Shown: one piece after another, positions 6,862 to 13,012 of the stretch
Position numbering within the stretch: position 1 is the stretch's first letter
Layout of the letters: each line of letters starts with the position of its first letter
IMG/VR virus record: IMGVR_UViG_3300025138_000152
Coordinates: 1-34,832 of that record
Length of the DNA stretch: 34,832 bases
Direction: 5' to 3' (one strand)
DNA from: a virus
The notes under the pieces: model-generated
The model's input: only the letters and a program-made list of their open reading frames with translations
Database searches by the model: none
What the model was told of the DNA's origin: nothing
Translations under genes and position numbers: made by a program

Positions 6862-7255
6862 TTTAATAAGAGATAAAAAGAAAGTTAAACAAGTAATAGA
6901 TTTTACCGGTGTTCAAAACGGTAAGATTCACCCATCAGATATAGATGCGGTAATGGAATTTGATAACAAGGTTCTTATCTTAATAGAAGTAAAAAGAAAG
7001 CACGTGTTGATTCCAATAGGTCAAAGAATATTATTAGAAAGAATTTGCGACAGTTGGCATATTCCTGAGAAGGCAATAATACTTAAAGTAGAACATGAAT
7101 TTGATGATGCAGAACAAGACATTGTGTTAAGGGAGTGTACGGTAACTAGAACTTATTACAAAGGTAACTGGCACACACTAAAAGAACCATCTAACTTTAT
7201 TGGGTTTGTTAATAATCTTGGAATAAAATGGGAATGTAAAAAATGTAAATTTTAG
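6854..7255 (+). CDS. PD-(D/E)XK nuclease-like protein
   Basis: Starting at the ATG at 6854 the protein has 133 residues. The motif HPSDIDAVMEFDNKVLILIEVK contains D31, then E45-x-K47, with GQ at about 56-57, matching the PD-(D/E)XK nuclease core (acid, strand, ExK, then helix with Gln). Such enzymes in phages act as resolvases or repair endonucleases. Three cysteines lie at the C-terminus (WECKKCKF). A TTG at 6839 would extend the N-terminus by five residues; the ATG is preferred because its ATGAATAG overlap with the preceding stop is typical of this operon. Confidence 0.68.
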   Translation: MNSLIRDKKKVKQVIDFTGVQNGKIHPSDIDAVMEFDNKVLILIEVKRKHVLIPIGQRILLERICDSWHIPEKAIILKVEHEFDDAEQDIVLRECTVTRTYYKGNWHTLKEPSNFIGFVNNLGIKWECKKCKF

Positions 7256-7257
7256 AT

Positions 7258-7509
7258 ATGAGTGATAGTGTAAGTAAGTATTTCGAAAATGCAAATTCTA
7301 GTAATGGAAATATTAAACCAATACAGAAAGACCCAATCGTAGAAAACGTAAAGCGTTTATATGATATTAGAAGTAAGGTTGGTATAGATAAATATAATAC
7401 TACCTTATTTGATAGTCCTGATAGTTTTTATAACTTCCTTAATCACTTACAAGAAGAGTTAATGGATGCTACTCTTTACATTGAGAAGCTAAAGAATATG
7501 AAAAAATAA
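7258..7509 (+). CDS. MazG-like / nucleotide pyrophosphohydrolase-like small protein
   Basis: An 83-residue helical protein. The segment VKRLYDIRSKVGIDKYNTTL followed by FLNHLQEELMDATLYIEKL recalls the all-alpha phage proteins related to MazG or dATP/dGTP pyrophosphohydrolases, in which an R-x-x-x-G-x-x-K-Y-x-T-T-L motif is followed by an EExxD-type acidic helix. These enzymes hydrolyse nucleoside triphosphates to monophosphates. The EE-L-M-D here is the likely metal site. The gene begins two bases after the nuclease stop. The short length means an isolated domain; substrate is unknown. Confidence 0.55.
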   Translation: MSDSVSKYFENANSSNGNIKPIQKDPIVENVKRLYDIRSKVGIDKYNTTLFDSPDSFYNFLNHLQEELMDATLYIEKLKNMKK

Positions 7510-7513
7510 ACAA

Positions 7514-7639
7514 ATGAAGGAAAGTAAGTTAATTAAGATGCAGAAGGACATTAAAGATTTACAGCAATTTGTAATGATGCTCCATATGCAAGTAGAAACC
7601 CTACAGGGAAAGACAAAAAAGATTAAACCTAAAAAATAG
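7514..7639 (+). CDS. Short coiled-coil protein
   Basis: A 41-residue ORF (MKESKLIKMQ... ending KPKK) predicted to be almost wholly alpha helical, with Leu/Ile/Met at heptad-like spacing. It starts four bases after the preceding stop and the next gene follows within five bases. No homologue recognised. Packing within an operon and lack of alternative frames favour a real gene. Confidence 0.5.
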   Translation: MKESKLIKMQKDIKDLQQFVMMLHMQVETLQGKTKKIKPKK

Positions 7640-7643
7640 AACT

Positions 7644-7805
7644 ATGCCAATTACAATGAAACCAAAGAAATACGAAGAGCTTAAAGACTTTAACAAAAGA
7701 TGCATGAACAATGCCGGAATGATTACTGATTATTCTGATAGAGAGCAAAGGTTCGCAGTATGTCAAACTATTTGGAAAGATACCTTCACTCCGAAGAAAA
7801 GTTAA
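7644..7805 (+). CDS. Small protein with RCM...ERxAVC motif
   Basis: A 53-residue ORF. The sequence FNKRCMNNAGMITDYSDREQRFAVCQTIWKD carries the pattern 'RCM ... D..(E)QR.AVC...W', which I know as a short motif in phage proteins, for instance at the C-terminus of some prohead proteases and portal-adjacent proteins. Here it stands alone. Its two cysteines and aromatic residues suggest a small structured module. It ends the operon segment just before the promoter at 7823-7852. Confidence 0.55.
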   Translation: MPITMKPKKYEELKDFNKRCMNNAGMITDYSDREQRFAVCQTIWKDTFTPKKS

Positions 7806-7822
7806 CAAAGTGTTAATATTTC

Positions 7823-7852
7823 TTGTTTATTAATATATTTTTACTACTTTTG
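7823..7852 (+). promoter_or_regulatory. Bacteroidetes-type promoter
   Basis: TTG at 7823-7825, 19 bases, then TACTTTTG at 7845-7852. This is a full TAnnTTTG box at ideal spacing. Transcription would begin near 7858 and the first gene starts at 7871, so the leader is about 13 bases. It would drive the second early segment (7871 onward: membrane proteins, exonuclease, DnaA-like, SET, terminases). Confidence 0.72.
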
Positions 7853-7870
7853 TATCAAACACAATAAGAT

Positions 7871-8053
7871 ATGAAAGTAATAAAGCTACTACTTAACACC
7901 CCCAAGGTTTTACTTATATTCCTGCTTCTAGCGATATTCTTCGTACTAGAAGGATTCCTAATGATAATATACGTTATATTTGAGACTCCGCTATCCTTCA
8001 CTTTAGGATGGTTGGAGAGAACAATGAGAAGACTATTAAAACACGTACAGTAA
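7871..8053 (+). CDS. Small membrane protein
   Basis: A 60-residue protein with one long hydrophobic stretch, about residues 13-40 (VLLIFLLLAIFFVLEGFLMIIYVIFE), possibly two membrane helices in a hairpin, and a basic C-terminus (ERTMRRLLKHVQ) that would remain cytoplasmic. It is the first gene after the promoter at 7823-7852, and its stop overlaps the next start. No family recognised; early phage membrane proteins of this kind are often involved in host takeover or superinfection exclusion, which is speculation here. Confidence 0.65.
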   Translation: MKVIKLLLNTPKVLLIFLLLAIFFVLEGFLMIIYVIFETPLSFTLGWLERTMRRLLKHVQ

Positions 8054-8187
8054 TGGGAAAGACAAAAGAATTACTAGAGCAAGAATGGTTTATTGAATCG
8101 CAAAGAGCTGAACTTCATTGGATGGAGGAAGAGTATCTAAGTGAAGAACAGAAAAGGATTAACAAAAACAAAAAGAAAAAGAAATAA
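8053..8187 (+). CDS. Small charged helical protein
   Basis: A 44-residue ORF beginning MGKTKELLEQEWFIESQ and ending in a run of lysines. The middle is acidic (WMEEEYLSEEQ) and the protein is predicted to be helical throughout. The ATG overlaps the stop of the membrane protein before it, and the next ATG is two bases after its stop. It may work with the adjacent membrane proteins; there is no direct evidence. Confidence 0.55.
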   Translation: MGKTKELLEQEWFIESQRAELHWMEEEYLSEEQKRINKNKKKKK

Positions 8188-8189
8188 TT

Positions 8190-8294
8190 ATGTTAGAATT
8201 AATTGCAGCATCAATCTTTATAGCATCAATAGGAATACTTCTTGTTGGTTTAGCATTAATAATAGATACAAAATACTTTAGAAATGGACGTTAA
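8190..8294 (+). CDS. 34-residue single-pass membrane protein
   Basis: The ORF encodes MLELIAASIFIASIGILLVG and a further hydrophobic stretch to about residue 25, then a basic tail ending KYFRNGR. It overlaps the exonuclease gene by 11 bases in another frame. Composition is that of a real single-pass membrane peptide with positive-inside C-terminus. No function known. Confidence 0.5.
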   Translation: MLELIAASIFIASIGILLVGLALIIDTKYFRNGR

Positions 8295-9069
8295 AGAAAT
8301 AACAACACTAGACAATAGGACTTGGAATAAGCAGGAGCTGCTTACTGAGATGGCAGATGATAAATTCTACTATGACTACTTAGGAGTTAACGCTCTTTCC
8401 AGTAGCTCTATAAAGAAACTACTTGACTCGCCAAAGGCTTATGAAGATTCATTAATCAAAACAAGTGGTAAGATAATACCTGCCTTTGAATTCGGTTGGC
8501 TATTCCATACTGCTATACTAGAGCCTCACGTTTATGAGAAGCAACACTTTGTAGATATAAAGTCTAGGAATACAAATGTATTTAAAGAAGCATTGTCTGA
8601 ACATGGAAGAGTCTTTACCTACAAAGAGAGAGATGAGGTTGAAAGATTAGCTGAGGCATTCTATAACAATTCTATGGCTATGGAGTTGATGGAGAATACT
8701 AAGAAAGAAGTTCCTGCCATTGAGAATCTATTCGAAATACCATTTCGTGGTAAGGCAGATGTTCTTGGAGATGGCTACATTATAGATTTAAAGACTACAG
8801 GGAATATAAATAAATTTGAGTATTCAGCAAGGGAATACAAGTATGGGTGTCAAGCCTATATATATTGCAAGTTATTTAATGTTGACTATAGAGACTTTAC
8901 TTTTATAGCTATAGACAAGACTACTGCTACTATAGGATTCTATGGGATTAGCGAGAGAAGCTACTACGATGGAGAGAGAGATGTTGAACAAGCTGTAATG
9001 ATTTACAATGAGTTCTTTGTGAATAAGAATAGAGATGTATTTGATTACCAAATAGAGGGAGAAATATAA
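8284..9069 (+). CDS. RecE/exonuclease VIII-like PD-(D/E)XK exonuclease
   Basis: A 261-residue protein with the layout of phage RecE-type exonucleases (DUF3799-like). The N-terminal LSSSSIKKLLDSPKAYEDSL (about 38-57) is the family entry motif; FEFGWLFHTAILEP (68-81) follows; the catalytic core is GKADV with D159 and IIDLKTT with D168-x-K170; the Y-K-Y-G-C-Q-A-Y segment near 186-193 supplies the conserved Gln. Such enzymes resect double-stranded ends for single-strand annealing recombination. Its annealing partner is probably the minus-strand product at 3032-3424, so the two halves of the system are 5 kb apart and on opposite strands. Confidence 0.8.
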   Translation: MDVKEITTLDNRTWNKQELLTEMADDKFYYDYLGVNALSSSSIKKLLDSPKAYEDSLIKTSGKIIPAFEFGWLFHTAILEPHVYEKQHFVDIKSRNTNVFKEALSEHGRVFTYKERDEVERLAEAFYNNSMAMELMENTKKEVPAIENLFEIPFRGKADVLGDGYIIDLKTTGNINKFEYSAREYKYGCQAYIYCKLFNVDYRDFTFIAIDKTTATIGFYGISERSYYDGERDVEQAVMIYNEFFVNKNRDVFDYQIEGEI

Positions 9070-9249
9070 ATGAGTTACCTTACTAAGAAGGAATGTTATG
9101 ATGACGTGTTGAAGTCTCTAAAGTTAAATATAATTAGCTATCCTGATAAGGAATTACTTTTAAAGTATTATGAGGAAGATGAGGATTACATTTGTTGTCA
9201 AGGAGTTTTAGAAGCGTATAACGATTATGAAAAACAATTATTATTATGA
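9070..9249 (+). CDS. Small acidic protein, unknown
   Basis: A 59-residue ORF beginning MSYLTKKECYDDVLKSLKL with a strongly acidic centre (KYYEEDEDYICC). It directly follows the exonuclease stop and its own TGA overlaps the ATG of the DnaA-like gene (ATGA). Predicted mostly helical. Three cysteines are present without a clear zinc pattern. No family recognised. Confidence 0.55.
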   Translation: MSYLTKKECYDDVLKSLKLNIISYPDKELLLKYYEEDEDYICCQGVLEAYNDYEKQLLL

Positions 9250-9686
9250 AGTTACAAGAAATTAAGAAGTTAACCAGTCTAGAGTCAGGAATAGATATAG
9301 GCATAAAGAGTAGAGCTAGGGAAGTTGTATATGCTAGAGCAATATATTATAAGTTGTGTAGGCAGTTTACCAAGCAGCCATTGAGTGCTATAGGCAGGGA
9401 AGTTGGAAAAGACCACGCAACTGTATTATATGGAATAAATCTATTTGATGATGTTGTATCTGAGTTTGAAATGGAATACTTAAAAATATATGATAGAATT
9501 AAGTTAGCTATAACAAGTAGTGATGCCAACAAAGAAAAGTACCTATCGCCTAACGTATTCTATAAAAAGAGATATTTAGAATTAGAGGAAGAGAATAGAA
9601 TTATTCGCCATAAGTTTAAATTCCTATTGTCTCAGCTAAAACTCCAAGGTAATAAGTTTACCGATAAGAAAGAGTTTCAGATATGA
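9246..9686 (+). CDS. DnaA domain-IV-like DNA-binding protein
   Basis: A 146-residue protein whose first half matches the DNA-binding domain of the bacterial initiator DnaA: SRAREVVYARAIYYKLCRQ at 22-40, the helix LSAIGREVG at 46-54, and the signature GKDHATVLYG at 54-63, equivalent to GxxDHxTVxxA of DnaA. The AAA+ ATPase part of DnaA is absent. The second half (about 100-140) is a charged helical region likely to form a coiled coil (RYLELEEENRIIRHKFKFLLSQL). It may bind DnaA-box-like or phage iterons and either help or block initiation. It overlaps genes on both sides by four bases. Confidence 0.78.
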   Translation: MKLQEIKKLTSLESGIDIGIKSRAREVVYARAIYYKLCRQFTKQPLSAIGREVGKDHATVLYGINLFDDVVSEFEMEYLKIYDRIKLAITSSDANKEKYLSPNVFYKKRYLELEEENRIIRHKFKFLLSQLKLQGNKFTDKKEFQI

Positions 9687-9985
9687 AAAGTAATTATAGA
9701 CCGCTCCCTGTCGGATTAACTATAGGCAATAGTCATATAGATGGACTGGGACTTATAGCTGATAAAGACTTTGAGTCAGGATATAGCTTTGGAATTACTC
9801 ACGTTTGGTTAGACAATGGAGAAGTTATAAGAACACCTTTAGGTGGTTTCATAAACCATAGCGATAAACCTAATTGCAGAATAACAGAATGTGAAGCTGA
9901 GAAGACTAGAGTTGTTCACGCAATAAGAACTATACAGAAGGGTGAAGAGATTACTGTAAAGTATAGTCTATATAAAATACAATAA
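9683..9985 (+). CDS. SET-domain protein (possible protein lysine methyltransferase)
   Basis: A 100-residue compact SET-like domain. Visible motifs are GLGLIADKDFESG at 21-33 (the G-x-G opening strand), GGFINHSDKPNC at 54-65 (the NHSxxPN substrate and cofactor loop), and GEEITVKYSLY at 87-97 (the E-I-T-x-x-Y motif). SET proteins transfer a methyl group from S-adenosylmethionine to lysine. No pre-SET or post-SET cysteine clusters are present. It sits between a DnaA-like protein and the terminase genes. The target (host or phage protein) is unknown; the minimal length could also mean a domain that has lost activity. Confidence 0.78.
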   Translation: MKSNYRPLPVGLTIGNSHIDGLGLIADKDFESGYSFGITHVWLDNGEVIRTPLGGFINHSDKPNCRITECEAEKTRVVHAIRTIQKGEEITVKYSLYKIQ

Positions 9986-9986
9986 T

Positions 9987-10370
9987 ATGAATGAACAGGA
10001 GGAAGACAAAGAAAAGAAAATAGATGGTCGTAAGAACAACGGAGCTGTCAAGGGGGTCTACAGAGGTCAAGGGAGACCACGTAAGTCCAAAGACAAGGAC
10101 ATAGCTAATATGACTTTAAATGCAATGAAGAAAGCCTTTGGGAGTGAAGAGAAGGCTTGGGTAGAGATTGCTAAGTTAGCTAAGACCGGTTCTACTCAGC
10201 ATATGAAATGGCTATTGGAATACAGATATGGTAGACCAAAAGAACAACAGAACATCCAAATAGACACGAAAGTAAACATCCCCATTATAGATTTCTTTCC
10301 TACTAAAACAATAGATTTAACACCTAAAATAGAAAACAATGAGCAGAGCGAAGATGATAAACAATCCTGA
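9987..10370 (+). CDS. Putative terminase small subunit
   Basis: A 127-residue protein with a disordered basic N-terminus (GRKNNGAVKGVYRGQGRPRKSKDKD, partly an AT-hook-like GRPRK), a helical core at about 38-84 with the pattern EKAWVEIAKLAKTGSTQHMKWLLEYRYGRPKE, and an acidic, variable tail. The core pattern is what I expect of small terminase-type DNA-binding proteins of Bacteroidetes phages, and the gene lies 100 bases before the large terminase. It would recognise the packaging site. Position carries much of the weight. Confidence 0.6.
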   Translation: MNEQEEDKEKKIDGRKNNGAVKGVYRGQGRPRKSKDKDIANMTLNAMKKAFGSEEKAWVEIAKLAKTGSTQHMKWLLEYRYGRPKEQQNIQIDTKVNIPIIDFFPTKTIDLTPKIENNEQSEDDKQS

Positions 10371-10482
10371 AGATATGCCTACAGACTTTTGGAACTATAG
10401 AGTAAATCCAATAGTAGGATATTACATCAAACCTATGAAGGTAAGAGACTTAGGTAAAAGAGATAAGAAGACCGATGAGTAA
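10339..10482 (+). CDS. Small conserved protein between terminase genes
   Basis: A 47-residue ORF (MSRAKMINNPEDMPTDFWNY ... KKTDE). It overlaps the previous gene by 32 bases and the large terminase by 8. A second ATG at 10354 (MINNPEDM) would reduce the overlap to 17 bases. The segment DMPTDFWNYRV with a following tyrosine pair is one I recall before large terminase genes in related phages. Function unknown. Confidence 0.55.
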   Translation: MSRAKMINNPEDMPTDFWNYRVNPIVGYYIKPMKVRDLGKRDKKTDE

Positions 10483-11680
10483 TGTTTCCTTAAATTCAAA
10501 GTACAAAGGTTTAAAGTCGGATAGCAGGTACTTTGTAATTACTGGTGGTCGAGGTTCCGGTAAGTCTTTTAGTATTACTGTGTTTCTAGTACTGCTTACG
10601 TTTGAAGAAAACAACAAAGTATTATTTACTAGGTACACAATGAGTTCAGCAGGTATGAGTATTATTCCTGAATTCATAGAGAAGTTAGAATTGATGGGAT
10701 TGCTTGAGAATTTTACAGTTACTAAGTTTGAGATAATAAACAATCTAACAGGCAGCTCAATATACTTCTCAGGAATTAAGACTGCTAGTGGAGACCAAAC
10801 TGCAAAGCTAAAGTCTATTAGTGGGATTAATACTTTTGTACTTGATGAGGCAGAGGAGCTGCAAGAGGAAGAGAACTTTGATAAAATAGATTTATCAATA
10901 CGAGCCAAGGGAGTTAAGAACAGATGCCTATTGATTCTAAACCCTGCTACTAAGGAGCATTGGATTTATCAGAGGTTCTTTCAGAACAGAGGTATTCCTG
11001 ATGGATTTAATGGTACTAAAGATGGTGTAACTTATATCCATACAACCTACGAAGATAATAGAGAGAACCTATCTGAATCATTCTTGAAGGAGATTGAGAG
11101 AATGAAGCAAAGAAGACCTAATCATTACAGGCATCAAATACTAGGGGGATGGCTACAGAAGGCAGAAGGAGTTATCTTTACTGACTGGCAGATGGGTAAA
11201 TTCAATACTGAAATAGATTCAATATTTGGATTAGATATAGGATTTTCTAGAGATGAGTCTGTATTGGTTGAAGGCTGTGTGGACAAGGTACGCAAGATAA
11301 TATGGCTTAAAGAGCACTTCTATAAGAAAGGACTGGTTACCTCCAATATATATGAATTGTGCCTTAGATACGCAGGAAAACGCCTTATAGTGATTGATAA
11401 CTCTGAACCTAGACTACGAGCAGAATTAAATTCAAGAGGTCTTAACTTGACCCCTACATTAAAAAAGAAAGGTAGTATACTTACAGGAATTGCTTTGATG
11501 CAGGATTATAATATAAACATTGAAGGAGAGAATCTGGTCAAGGAGTTTAACAACTATGCTTGGAAGGTTAGCGGAGTTACTCCTATCGATAGTTACAACC
11601 ATGGAATCGATGCAGCGAGATATTTAATTCAATACCTATTAGGTAGAACTGCACCAAAAGGAATGTATGTTGTAAAATAA
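10475..11680 (+). CDS. terL: Terminase large subunit
   Basis: A 401-residue DNA-packaging motor of the Terminase_3 type. The ATPase part shows Walker A GGRGSGKS at 24-31, Walker B FVLDEAEE at 121-128 and a coupling motif LILNPATKEHW after that. The nuclease part has FGLDIGFSRDES (D of the RNase H-like core), LIVIDNSEP and a C-terminal H-G-I-D-A-A-R-Y. It cuts concatemeric DNA and pumps it into the prohead through the portal. The protein is a normal length for this class. The portal gene is about 20 kb downstream instead of next door. Confidence 0.92.
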   Translation: MSNVSLNSKYKGLKSDSRYFVITGGRGSGKSFSITVFLVLLTFEENNKVLFTRYTMSSAGMSIIPEFIEKLELMGLLENFTVTKFEIINNLTGSSIYFSGIKTASGDQTAKLKSISGINTFVLDEAEELQEEENFDKIDLSIRAKGVKNRCLLILNPATKEHWIYQRFFQNRGIPDGFNGTKDGVTYIHTTYEDNRENLSESFLKEIERMKQRRPNHYRHQILGGWLQKAEGVIFTDWQMGKFNTEIDSIFGLDIGFSRDESVLVEGCVDKVRKIIWLKEHFYKKGLVTSNIYELCLRYAGKRLIVIDNSEPRLRAELNSRGLNLTPTLKKKGSILTGIALMQDYNINIEGENLVKEFNNYAWKVSGVTPIDSYNHGIDAARYLIQYLLGRTAPKGMYVVK

Positions 11681-11712
11681 TTTGTTTATTTAGTAGAAAT
11701 GTTATATATTTG
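11681..11712 (+). promoter_or_regulatory. Bacteroidetes-type promoter after terL
   Basis: TTTG at 11681-11684, 20 bases, then TATATTTG at 11705-11712, a full match to TTTG / TAnnTTTG. It starts on the base after the terL stop codon. Transcription would start near 11718. No ORF follows before the terminator at 11763-11803, so the product may be a small RNA. Confidence 0.65.
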
Positions 11713-11717
11713 TATTG

Positions 11718-11800
11718 TTTTAATTTAGTTCATATTTAATATTGTTTCGTGTTTCATTTGATAAAAGCCATCTTCGGTTCATAGCGGAGGTGGTTTTTTC
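11718..11800 (+). ncRNA. Candidate small RNA between promoter and terminator
   Basis: A transcript of about 80 bases would run from the promoter at 11681-11712 to the hairpin terminator at 11763-11803. The stretch holds no start codon with a meaningful ORF. The 5' part (11718-11760) is U-rich and unstructured, the 3' part is the terminator hairpin, a layout typical of antisense-acting small RNAs. Alternatively the promoter feeds read-through into the gene at 11906. Existence is inferred from signals alone. Confidence 0.4.
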
Positions 11801-11803
11801 TTT
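11763..11803 (+). terminator. Strong intrinsic terminator
   Basis: Bases 11763-11776 (AAAAGCCATCTTCG) pair with 11785-11798, with three G-T wobbles, around the 8-base loop GTTCATAG, and the 3' arm runs into six T residues and then CTTT. It closes the early and terminase operon, or the small transcript from 11718. Confidence 0.8.
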
Positions 11804-11842
11804 ATATATAAATCCTACTTTGTTAAATAAATGTTAATATAT

Positions 11843-11873
11843 TTTGGTATATTAAAAATATTATGTAGTTTAG
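11843..11873 (+). promoter_or_regulatory. Probable promoter for the 11906-13540 operon
   Basis: TTTG at 11843-11846, 19 bases, then TAGTTTAG at 11866-11873, one base from TAnnTTTG. Transcription would start near 11879 and give a leader of about 27 A-rich bases (TTTAACAATTAAAACACATA) before the ATG at 11906. It follows directly after the strong terminator, so a promoter is required here. Confidence 0.45.
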
Positions 11874-11905
11874 CTTCAAGTTTAACAATTAAAACACATA
11901 TTACT

Positions 11906-12181
11906 ATGACAATCACAGAAATTTTAGACAAAGTATCAAGCGGTAAAGTATTCTCTGCTAAGTTCATTAAGAAGGATGGCTCAGAAAGAGTTATGAATTG
12001 CAGAACAGGTGTTGTAAAGCACCTTAAAGGTAAAGGATTAGCTTTTGACCCAATCAAGAAGGGATTGATTCCCGTATTCGATATGAAAAACAATGGTTAC
12101 AGGTTTATTAATTACAATACTTTAATCTCAATCACGATTGAGGGTGTTAAATCTAAGGAAACTTATAATATAAAGGAATAA
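11906..12181 (+). CDS. WYL_2-like Sm/SH3-barrel protein
   Basis: A 91-residue protein from the ATG at 11906. The sequence FSAKFIKKDGSERVMNCRTGVVKHLKGKGLAFDP followed by G-L-I-P-V-F-D-M and GYRFINYNTLISITIEG is the pattern of the small beta-barrel WYL_2 (DUF2693) family, where the KKDGSxRxMxCRTGV segment is conserved. These proteins are thought to bind nucleic acid or a ligand; the role in phages is not known to me. The frame stays open upstream to 11831, but that region is promoter DNA, so the later ATG preceded by the A-rich leader is chosen. Confidence 0.72.
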   Translation: MTITEILDKVSSGKVFSAKFIKKDGSERVMNCRTGVVKHLKGKGLAFDPIKKGLIPVFDMKNNGYRFINYNTLISITIEGVKSKETYNIKE

Positions 12182-12384
12182 TGGAAACAGAACTTACAAG
12201 ATTAGCGACAATAGAATTAGCTGCCATTAGGGCATCAATGGAATTGATTGGTGATAATAAAATGAGTGCAACAGTAGCATCAGAGTTTGTTAAATTATTA
12301 ATGAAGCAAATAGATAAAATAGAAAATGAAGAGTTAATTTACAAAGAACACCTAAGCAATTTAAATACTCATTATGAACGATAA
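12181..12384 (+). CDS. Small helical protein, unknown
   Basis: A 67-residue protein, METELTRLATIELAAIRASM at the start and HLSNLNTHYER at the end. It is predicted to be all alpha-helical with a Met/Ala-rich hydrophobic face. The ATG overlaps the stop of the WYL_2-like gene and its own end overlaps the next ORF by 11 bases. No family recognised. Confidence 0.6.
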   Translation: METELTRLATIELAAIRASMELIGDNKMSATVASEFVKLLMKQIDKIENEELIYKEHLSNLNTHYER

Positions 12385-12469
12385 AATACTAAAGGAAAAG
12401 ATTAATCTATTGGAATTTAAGATTAAGGATTTATTAGATAAATTAGAACAATGCCAAAACAAAAAATGA
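12374..12469 (+). CDS. 31-residue coiled-coil peptide
   Basis: The ORF MNDKILKEKINLLEFKIKDL and a short remainder ending QCQNKK has clear heptad spacing of Leu and Ile (I5, I10, L13, I17, L20), a compact leucine-zipper-like helix. It overlaps the previous gene and ends one base before the next ATG. It could be a dimerisation partner; without homologues the call rests on frame packing. Confidence 0.45.
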   Translation: MNDKILKEKINLLEFKIKDLLDKLEQCQNKK

Positions 12470-12470
12470 T

Positions 12471-13007
12471 ATGAGAGTAACAGAAGATTCATATGAGTTA
12501 TCAAATAGGCTTCACGAACAAGGAGTCAAGAGGGAAGATATAGCTTTAAACGTATTAGGTTACACTATAGATGACCAAGGTGTGGTAAGAAATAGATTCA
12601 ATAATATAATTGGAAGCAAAGACAAGTATAGCTATCAGAAGTTTCAAATTACTTTAAGCGGTAAATGCATTGTTGTATTTTCTCACAGACTACAAGCATT
12701 TAAGAAATATGGCTATAAACTATATGAAAAAGGCATAATGGTTAGGCATAAAGATGATGTTAAATCAAATAATACTGTAGATAATATTTTAATTGGAACA
12801 GCTAAAGATAATTATGATGACAGGGGTAAAGAAGCAATTTCAATTAGTCAGAAAAAAGCTACAGAGGCTAGTAAAAAATATCCTGATGAGTTGGTTAAGG
12901 AAATAAAGCAATTCTATAGGGATAATAATAATCCTCAAACATTAACAATGAATAAATATAACATATCAAATTCAAGCACACTTTGGTATATAATAAACAA
13001 AAGATAA
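12471..13007 (+). CDS. HNH-like endonuclease with C-terminal HTH
   Basis: A 178-residue protein. The segment VVFSHRLQAFKKYGYKLYEKGIMVRHKDDVKSNNTVDNILIGTAKDN at about 68-114 follows the HNH_3 homing-endonuclease layout: a first His (H72 or H93), the 'H.(D/N)..K.NN.(V/I)DNI..GT..(D/E)N' block with N101, N105 and N114. The C-terminal part (LVKEIKQFYRDNNNPQTLTM then a short HTH-like tail) may bind DNA. It may be a free-standing homing endonuclease or a packaging-associated nuclease. It lies in frame order within the operon and ends six bases before the next ATG. Confidence 0.65.
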   Translation: MRVTEDSYELSNRLHEQGVKREDIALNVLGYTIDDQGVVRNRFNNIIGSKDKYSYQKFQITLSGKCIVVFSHRLQAFKKYGYKLYEKGIMVRHKDDVKSNNTVDNILIGTAKDNYDDRGKEAISISQKKATEASKKYPDELVKEIKQFYRDNNNPQTLTMNKYNISNSSTLWYIINKR

Positions 13008-13012
13008 ATAAT

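Noticed and set aside
10450-10908. 152-residue minus-strand ORF
   Set aside because: Opposite to the large terminase, no start signals, and hydrophobic low-complexity composition typical of antisense frames.
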